A stretch of 64,000 bases of DNA from Siderastrea radians (Eukaryota > Cnidaria > Anthozoa > Scleractinia > Rhizangiidae). Positions 57,646-64,000 of the stretch are shown here, one piece after another. A model generated the notes under the pieces. The model saw nothing but the letters and a program-made list of their open reading frames with translations, was not told where the DNA came from and ran no database searches. Made by a program: the position numbers and the translations under genes. Where the stretch lies: positions 62,693,858 to 62,757,857 of the forward strand of contig OZ024889.1 of NCBI GenBank assembly GCA_964017195.1. The letters are read 5' to 3'. Every line of letters begins with the position of its first letter. Within the stretch, counting starts at the first letter, position 1.

Positions 57646-58017
57646 GAGGAGCAAATACGTACAAAAAAGGCCGGTTGAGAAAAATAAAAGAAATAATCAA
57701 GAGGCATAATGTATGAAAATCGCTAGGTATTGATTTGAGGAGCAAATACGTACAAAAAATGCCGGCTGAGAAAAATTATAAAAGAAATAATCAAGAGGGA
57801 TAATGTATGAAAATCGCTAGGTATTGATTTGAGGAGCAAATACGTACGAAAAAAGGCCAGTTGAGAAAAATAAAAGAAATGATCAAGAGGGATATTAGGT
57901 ATGAAAATCGCTAGGTATTGATTTGAGGAGCAAATACGTACAAAAAATGCCGGTTGAGAAAATAAAAGAAATAATCAAGAGGGGATAACGTATGAAAATC
58001 GCTAGGTATTGATTTGC
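57646..58017. repeat. Tandem repeat, four ~93 bp units
   Basis: GAGGAGCAAATACGTAC begins units at about 57646, 57737, 57831 and 57925. Each runs through GCCGGTTGAGAAAAATAAAA and ATGAAAATCGCTAGGTATTG. The units differ by small indels. Confidence 0.9.
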
Positions 58018-58158
58018 CCTCGAGGTTTCTTGGCTTCATCTAGAAAGTACATACATCCACTGACTATAACTGATCTCTGAAGTTCAATCTACATTTACAG
58101 ATTTATCCAGGAATCTCAGTTTTCTTCTTCCAGGAAATGAAGCCAGCAATTCAAATCA

Positions 58159-61100
58159 GGCCTACTCTGGGACCTTAAGTCGCCTTAAGTCGCCCGAAGT
58201 CGCCCTTAAGTCGCCTTAAGTCACCTTAAATCATTTATTTCTGAAAAGGTCCAAAACATTCAAATTGCATTTAAGAGGGTGCACATCACCATTTCTAATA
58301 TAATTTGCCTGCCAAAGAAGTGCTCATTGGGTCAATACTCTCTCTGAGTGACTCCTGAGAAAGCGTGTCCATTTTTGTGACAATTAAAATTTAAAATACA
58401 CCCACTCAATTTGAGATTCAATCATTTTAATAATGGCAATTGTACCACTTGTCACTTAAATGTTTGGGGGAACTCCTCTATAGAAGTGACTGGAGCACTG
58501 CTTATATGGGTGTGGCTTACATTCATTTTCACCCTCCCCCTGCCAGGAGGTACTACATTGTAAATCTAATGGGCAGTTGACTATTTCCTGTCACATTTTT
58601 TACAGTGTCTACCATTAATGACACCAGGATAATTCTAGTGGTGGTCATGACAACCTCTTAAGATACCCCCAATTCACCTTAAAACAAACACCTCAAGAGG
58701 TACCAAGAGGACTGCTTTCACTATATAAGTGAGAATAAACAGTTTCTGATAGTTGAAGATAACGAAAGGGATGGTGCACTAATACAAAACAATATCAACT
58801 CTTTTTATTCTACTGAAGTGGTTATGTCAATACTTCACAGTGAATGATAAACAAAGTATCTCCTTGATCCCTCTACTAAGTGATCTCCCTTGAGAAGGTC
58901 CTCCTAAGCGTCGTGAAAACTTCAATCAACAGGAACGTCTACTCCCAAAACAGCTTAAAACCATTTGTGAATTTGAGAAATGGTGGCCATTGTCCCATGC
59001 ATCTAAAATATTGCCAAGTGCAATGAATTGTCTCTAACGCAAGTACAGCCAGTACTTACCCAGTGTTAAAGGGATCAGTTGCCACAACACGATATAAATC
59101 TTCTAAAATAGTTTTCACGGCATAATGACAATACAAAGAAAAATCCACTTCAAAATACACCTGAAGTTAATAACTGGGAAAAATTTCAAGCATCTCAGAC
59201 GAAAATCAGCCAGGCGCTCATCTCATCATATCAGTTCTCGTACACAAACACATGTAAAGACCGCAAATTTCCTTGCCGGCTGTCATTACAATTCTTGGTT
59301 ATCAATTTTTTCCCGTAATCGACCACTGAGAAGATCGAAACGTCGTTTCCAATGAGTATAGCGCTGGGATTCAACTTCGATCTCGGAGCCCGGAAAACAA
59401 ATGCACATGTTGGAAAACATGTTAAAAAGAAGCGTGGAGCTGGGAACGAGCATGCTGGGTCAAAAGGAATCTTGGGTAGAGAGAAAATAAAGATGGCGGA
59501 TGCGTCGGCGAATGCCATGAGCTTTTTCTCAGTGCTGCGTTTTTAGATCTGGTTGTTGATGACGAATTTTGGATAGGGCTAGCATATTGTGCCAGCTAAA
59601 GAGAAGATTATTTGCTTGAGTGACAGGCAAAACGCTCGTCGGTGGAATCGTCCAGAACTCTTACTTTTGTCGAGCTAGTGATAATTTGTATTCAAGATGA
59701 TGCTCAAGTTTGCAGCAGTATGAAAAGGTGGAGGTGGAGAAATTCAGAGGCAAGTCACATTGCGGAGAAATTTATCCTTTGTTTCCAAAAGTGTTCGTGG
59801 AGTATTTTTGTATGTGACAGGAAAGCAGCCAATTGATTACAATTTATAGTTTCTGAAAAGACCCAAGCTGTTTTGCTTGGAGTACCCTCGAGTGTCCTGG
59901 AAGGTTACCAAATCTAAGTTTCATGTTTTCAGTGTAGGCAACATATTATTGCTTTTATGCATGTCATCTCATCTGTTGATGTGTATATATTTGAAAATAT
60001 AATCATGACTGATATGATGACTGTTATTGTTATATTATTGCAGTATTTTTAGTTTAATGGTCAATATAAAAAAAGAAATTGTCTAGTGTCAACTAGATGA
60101 ATTATGTATCAGGCAATTCCAGTTGTGATCATTTCCTTTGTGGGCATAAAGCATGCTCTGTTCAACCCGCAGTAATCATCACACCTTGGAATTGACTGAT
60201 TCACTTCAAGTCTGTTTAGTGTAAGTTGTCAGTGTTAATAATAAGATCTGGGCATGAGACCTTGTTCTGGTGGTAAGGCCTGTGGTCTAAAATGTGAATG
60301 TGTGATGGCTGGGGCTTCACTACCTGCGCCAATCAAATTTAATTTGTAGCATTGATCAAAAGAGGGTGTGGGGGCAGAGGTCTTACAAAGGACAACTCCT
60401 GGACCTTGAGGCTGCTGGTTGGGCCAGGGCCAATTAGAATGCACCCTTAACTTACCTAAAAGAGAGAGCACACAAGCGCAGCGTGTATAAATATTGATTG
60501 CACGTGAATAGCCGTGAAATAGACGAGGAAAAACAAAATAAAACTGTTGCTCTTGGAAAGTTAATAACGACTGAAACTTGACCAAGATTCAGCCTTCTTC
60601 TCTAATAACAGAAATGTTTATTCAGCCTAAAACTCACTGGAACATCAAAAAGAATTATTGTTCTAACCGCAATCAATTTAAGAGAAAAATCTGTAAGGGC
60701 AGTTTAGAAATATTTCTATTTATGCAAATTACCCTCTTTTTGGCTGATTTGTGCTGCATTTTAGCAGTTTTTAAATATAAATATCTTAAAATTGCAGCCA
60801 CCTAGGAAGCTCAATGTACATTAAGAATGTTTTGATATCATAAAAGCTCCTTCAACTGAAAAGAGAAAGTGTTAAGTTTTATCTTTCTTGAAATGTTGGA
60901 GAAAATTGCAGGAATGACCAAAATCAGCCCGTAAAAAATGAATCATGATTTACATGAAAACGCTCTTACAGATTTTTCCCTAATTTCGCATACCAGTTGT
61001 GTAGGTGAGCAGTTCAAATTGTTCAAGTTTCGTCATAAAGTGTCAGACTAGTTTTCGAGATATTCGACATTATTTAAAATGAGGGGTTGTCCATTACCAT

Positions 61101-61331
61101 TGCTATGGTGATAGTTGTTGCTAGGAAACCAGTGAGAAAATAAAGTTTGATCGTATGCTGAAAAGGTGGCGTAGTATCAAGGAAATCGAAGTTTATGTTC
61201 TATGCAAAATTTTGACTTCAAAAGATACACTCCAAGGCCAAAAACACTGTTGCGAGCCTCCTTAAGTCACCCAAAATTGGCTTAAGTCACCTAAAATCGC
61301 CTTAAGTTGCCTTAAGGTCCCAGAGTAGGCC
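58159..61331. mobile_element. hAT-like element, 3.2 kb, perfect 8 bp target duplication
   Basis: The ends GGCCTACTCTGGGACCTTAA and TTAAGGTCCCAGAGTAGGCC are inverted. TCAAATCA flanks both (58151-58158, 61332-61339). Subterminal arrays of a ten-base unit (CGCCTTAAGT and variants) lie inside each end. It is the same family as 13688-14509. The interior has no recognisable transposase. An internal block near 59340-59550 (CTGGGTCAAAAGGAATCTTG, AAGATGGCGGATGCG) looks like a captured promoter or first-exon piece. Frames at 59125-59546 and 60235-60805 are not convincing. Confidence 0.85.
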
Positions 61332-61478
61332 TCAAATCACAGACAAAATAGAAAAGAAGAAAGTATGCCACCAGATTGACACTTGCTGTCGGTAGGCATT
61401 GGAGCGCAAACTGCTCAGTAAGTGGGGTGTTTGAGCGTGGAGCACTAAACGTGGCCCAAACGTAGGACTATTCGTCCT

Positions 61479-61640
61479 AATAGCAGTAAGCAAGTAAATA
61501 AGTAAGTAAGTAAGGGCTTTATTTATACTGCAGAAAATGTGTCAACCGACATGGTAAAGTGACACCTGGTATAAATACATGTGCAGTAGTTGAATAAATA
61601 TCCTTACATATTTACAAATACACTATATCATTCAGTGTTG
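61479..61640. repeat. (TAAG)n microsatellite with probable non-LTR 3' tail
   Basis: GTAAATAAGTAAGTAAGTAA joins GGGCTTTATTTATACTGCAG and about 130 bp of AT-rich sequence, like the microsatellite-tail junctions near 8033 and 22803. Confidence 0.4.
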
Positions 61641-61654
61641 TATGAAGCTGAAGG

Positions 61655-62412
61655 AGGGGGCCAAACGAATTCAACATCTTGGTTCAACATCGTTCGACGT
61701 TGTTGAATTCAACGTGTACAATGCGTTTGGCCACACGGCTGAATGATATTGAACATTGTTGAATTATGTGAGCCGGTGTTTCCTTGCACGTGCCAACCTA
61801 AGGCCCCGGAAAAACGGATGCAACATTTTCATTTAGCAACGTTTTCAACATTGTTGAATTCAACATGTTACACATTAGGCCACCCTGTTGAATGATGTTG
61901 TATGATGTTGAATGATGTTAACTGGAGTTGAACGAAATCTGGTTGCCATTAGTCTTTTGATCCAACATCATTCAACACTTCCTTTGTTCTCGGGCGCGAA
62001 CAACAACGTTTAATTCATTTGGTCGGCACGTAAAACAATGTGGAACGTGCAGAAAATATTAATTCACATAAATCAACATCTTCCAATATTATTCAACAGG
62101 GTAGCCAAACGCGTTCAACAAATTTAATTCAACAATGTTGAACGATGCTGTACCGAGTTGTAGAATTCGTTTGGCCCTCTCGTTTAACCGCGTACAACGA
62201 CGCTGTATTCAAAAATGCCAGGAGACAATGCCAGATGACGTTGCATCCCGTCCTCGGCCCAACAAATTCTTGTTCACACCTGAGGACGAGAGATATGTTG
62301 AATGGTGTTGGATCGAAAGCTTGATGGCAAGCAAATTTCGTTGAACACCAAGCAACATCATCCAACAGGGTGGCCAACAGTGTTGAACGTTGTTGGAGGG
62401 AAACTGTCTGGG
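61655..62412. mobile_element. Inverted-repeat element dense in TTCAAC/GTTGAA motifs
   Basis: The left end GGGGGCCAAACGAATTCAAC is mirrored at 62150-62179 (TAGAATTCGTTTGGCCCTCT). The interior and right flank carry many TTCAACATTGTTGAA-like palindromes (for example near 61696, 61750, 61848 and 62131). Partial end-like sequences at 61880, 62098 and 62365 (GGGT.GCCAA or AGGCCACCC) suggest nested copies. No coding sequence. Confidence 0.65.
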
Positions 62413-62553
62413 GCCTGATGACAAGTCTACCACTGTGACCTCATGATCAAGTGTGAGGGAAGAGGAGACCTGGGTTGTAGCCTTTGTAGGTTACCAACAA
62501 TGCTCCTCAAGGATCTTTTTTTTTAAATGCCAATAAAAAGATAACACTAAGTT

Positions 62554-63566
62554 GAGTAACTGTCCGTGGTTTTAAATTCTAAAGTGCATCCAACCCACTG
62601 AAATTCCTCTCCAAAGAAGACCAAAATTCAGAATCGCGGGCCGCCATATTGAATCATACTTAGCAGTCTAGCCTCTTGTCCGTGACGTCATTCCGTCCAA
62701 CGTGGGGGGCCTTCTCCGCGTTTGCCCTGTTTATGTTTATATCCGAGGAGATGGCTGCGCTTGAACCTTATCGTTTTGAGCCAAAACGTGTCCGCGATGT
62801 TGCTGATGATGATAGTGGTAAAAATAATGAAATGAACGAGCGGTTGAATAGCACATTCTGGTCACTCTGGTGTTCTTGGCAAAGATGTGAAGTAATGTTA
62901 ACTCCAAAAGAGTATATTTGTTGTGTTGGCACCCGGAATCGGAAAACAGGATGGAAGGTACCTATACTCTTATCGTAATAGTATTTAGTTTTCGAATATA
63001 AATTATTTTAACGTCTGTAAATCGCTTTATAAATTCAATTATAACAGTAGGCTCAAATCGAGCCTTATAATTTGGTTTTAACCTTTTTTGTCTACTTTTA
63101 TTTTACCGCCTGGCGGTGCAATATGCAGGGATTGCTTGCATCACAGAACATGAAGACTTTTCGATCGTTTGCTTAAATTACACACGTACACATTTTCAGC
63201 TGCGGGAAGCCGAAACTCTCTTCACGGCAAAGCTGGTCAAGCCACTACTTTGTAATTCCTCTTATTCTATCTTTTTCGGACCTGTTGTTACAATCCGGAA
63301 CTGAGCACGTTGGCATTTTCTCCACAAAATGAAAGCGAAACATATGCAGCAGATTTGTGACAGTATCAACAAGCTGTAGGTTCTACCAGCTGCGTTTAGA
63401 TTTCCCGCCAGTTTGACCTTCGGCGGAATGACGTCACGGACAAGCGGCCAGGCTGCTAAGTACGATTCAAGATGGCGGCCCGCGATGTTGAATTTTGGCC
63501 TTCTTTGGAGAGGAATTTCAGTGGGTTCGGATGCGCTTTAGAAGCTAAAACCACAATCAGTAACTA
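62554..63566 (+). mobile_element. Inverted-repeat element carrying a P2X7-ballast-like coding fragment
   Basis: About 150 bp of left sequence (62554-62701, including CCACTGAAATTCCTCTCCAA and GTCCGTGACGTCATTCCG) is mirrored at about 63414-63566. Between them the plus strand encodes LEPYRFEPKRVRDVADDD, then RLNSTFWSLWCSWQRCEVM and EYICC. After an apparent intron (donor near 62957) it encodes CITEHEDFSIVCLN (from about 63133). This order (EPY.FEP, acidic run, R...T.WC..C..M....E..CC, then TEH..F..VCLN) is that of the cysteine-rich cytoplasmic ballast domain of P2X7 receptors, which is also found alone in many invertebrate genes. One expected Cys of the first cluster is not evident, so it may be degenerate. 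Confidence 0.65.
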
Positions 63567-63669
63567 CAATTCATCATTTCTGGAGTGACCTTCTCCTTTA
63601 AAAAATAACCTGGACGTACTTTGCTTAAAATGAAAAAGAAAAAGCAAAAAAGGAAAAAAGAAACACAAA

Positions 63670-63978
63670 CTAAGTTGGCTTTCGCGGGCAACTTAAATCA
63701 TCTTCTCGCTTGAATCTTGGAAGAGACGACAAAGTGTCTGTTACTGTTAGACTCGGTAGACTGAACTTTGAGCGCTTGGGTTCCCATCTTGTGTAGACAG
63801 ACCTCTTACACTCGTGCACCATTGTTACCAGGTCCAGGGTCTGCCAGCGCTTATGCACGATCTCCGGCAACAACGATATATCGCATGATGAAGGAAAAGA
63901 AACCTGAAGAGTTTCTGAGAGTTTTCTCAGTGGCCACGCGTCAACAACAAACTTAGTTTTGTTTGGGATCCGGGACAC
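63670..63978 (-). CDS. Hypothetical minus-strand frame at the window edge, possible terminal exon
   Basis: 102 codons ending at 63670. A CATTAG acceptor-like site lies just upstream (about 63981-63986 in window coordinates), and the frame runs through KLVSRIPNKTKFVVDAWPL, CDISLLPEIVHKRWQTLDL and HECKRSVYTRWEPKRSKF. Composition is protein-like, but I recognise no family, and the 5' part would lie beyond the window. It could also be part of a repeat. Confidence 0.3.
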   Translation of the reverse strand: MSRIPNKTKFVVDAWPLRKLSETLQVSFPSSCDISLLPEIVHKRWQTLDLVTMVHECKRSVYTRWEPKRSKFSLPSLTVTDTLSSLPRFKREDDLSCPRKPT

Positions 63979-64000
63979 CAGCTTCCTAATGACGTCAGAA

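Noticed and set aside
57646..58017. Regularly spaced repeats suggestive of a CRISPR-like array
   Set aside because: Units of ~93 bp are contiguous tandem copies without variable spacers, in a eukaryotic genome.

Overview
The window reads as a nuclear segment of an animal genome, most likely an anthozoan cnidarian and probably a stony coral. Genes are interrupted by GT-AG introns with good phase agreement and are spaced by many small inverted-repeat DNA transposons, microsatellites and a Penelope-type retroelement. The encoded proteins (PIGB, PIGBOS1, CKS, PARP16) are metazoan. The coral assignment rests on recalled repeat families and is an inference.

Left part (1-41 kb) is housekeeping. A minus-strand first exon (2340-2414) starts an unidentified gene. 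PIGBOS1-like (minus, 5898-6203) lies head to head with PIGB (plus, 6317-16199, six exons, 557 aa), with 113 bp between the start codons. Two CDK-subunit genes of the CKS1/2 family follow on the minus strand: a divergent copy (17927-20338, 76 aa) and a canonical one (25566-32753, 79 aa). The large intron of the canonical copy holds a near-perfect 5.3 kb palindrome. That gene shares a 298 bp promoter region with PARP16 (plus, 33052-40065, five exons, 330 aa), whose intron 2 carries a broken Penelope-like element.

Centre-right part (42-55 kb) is the most striking. It holds what looks like a ribosomal-peptide (RiPP) biosynthetic cluster built from spliced animal genes. The parts are (i) a membrane-anchored aspartyl/asparaginyl beta-hydroxylase-domain protein (minus, 42122-45986), (ii) a 70-aa precursor-like peptide (plus, 47450-48240), (iii) a decayed copy of that peptide (48584-48899), (iv) an ATP-grasp ligase of the microviridin/graspetide MvdC/MvdD type (minus, 49408-52988, 342 aa), and (v) a second 69-aa precursor-like peptide (plus, 53798-55078). 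The two peptides share an exon-encoded block (PLSCAAE.R.LPAAFSL) and a TAS.TF motif, then diverge at the C-terminus. One ends in SDWDW, which recalls microviridin cores. The enzyme and peptide genes form two divergent pairs, a layout suggesting co-regulation. The proposed logic is that the ATP-grasp enzyme forms side-chain ester or amide rings on the peptide tail and the oxygenase hydroxylates an Asp residue. This is inferred from family and context only.

Right end (55-64 kb) is mostly mobile DNA: a hAT C-terminal remnant, a four-copy 93 bp tandem repeat, a 3.2 kb hAT-like element with a perfect 8 bp target duplication, an element full of TTCAAC/GTTGAA motifs, and an inverted-repeat element carrying a P2X7-ballast-like fragment. 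I see no tRNA, rRNA or CRISPR array.
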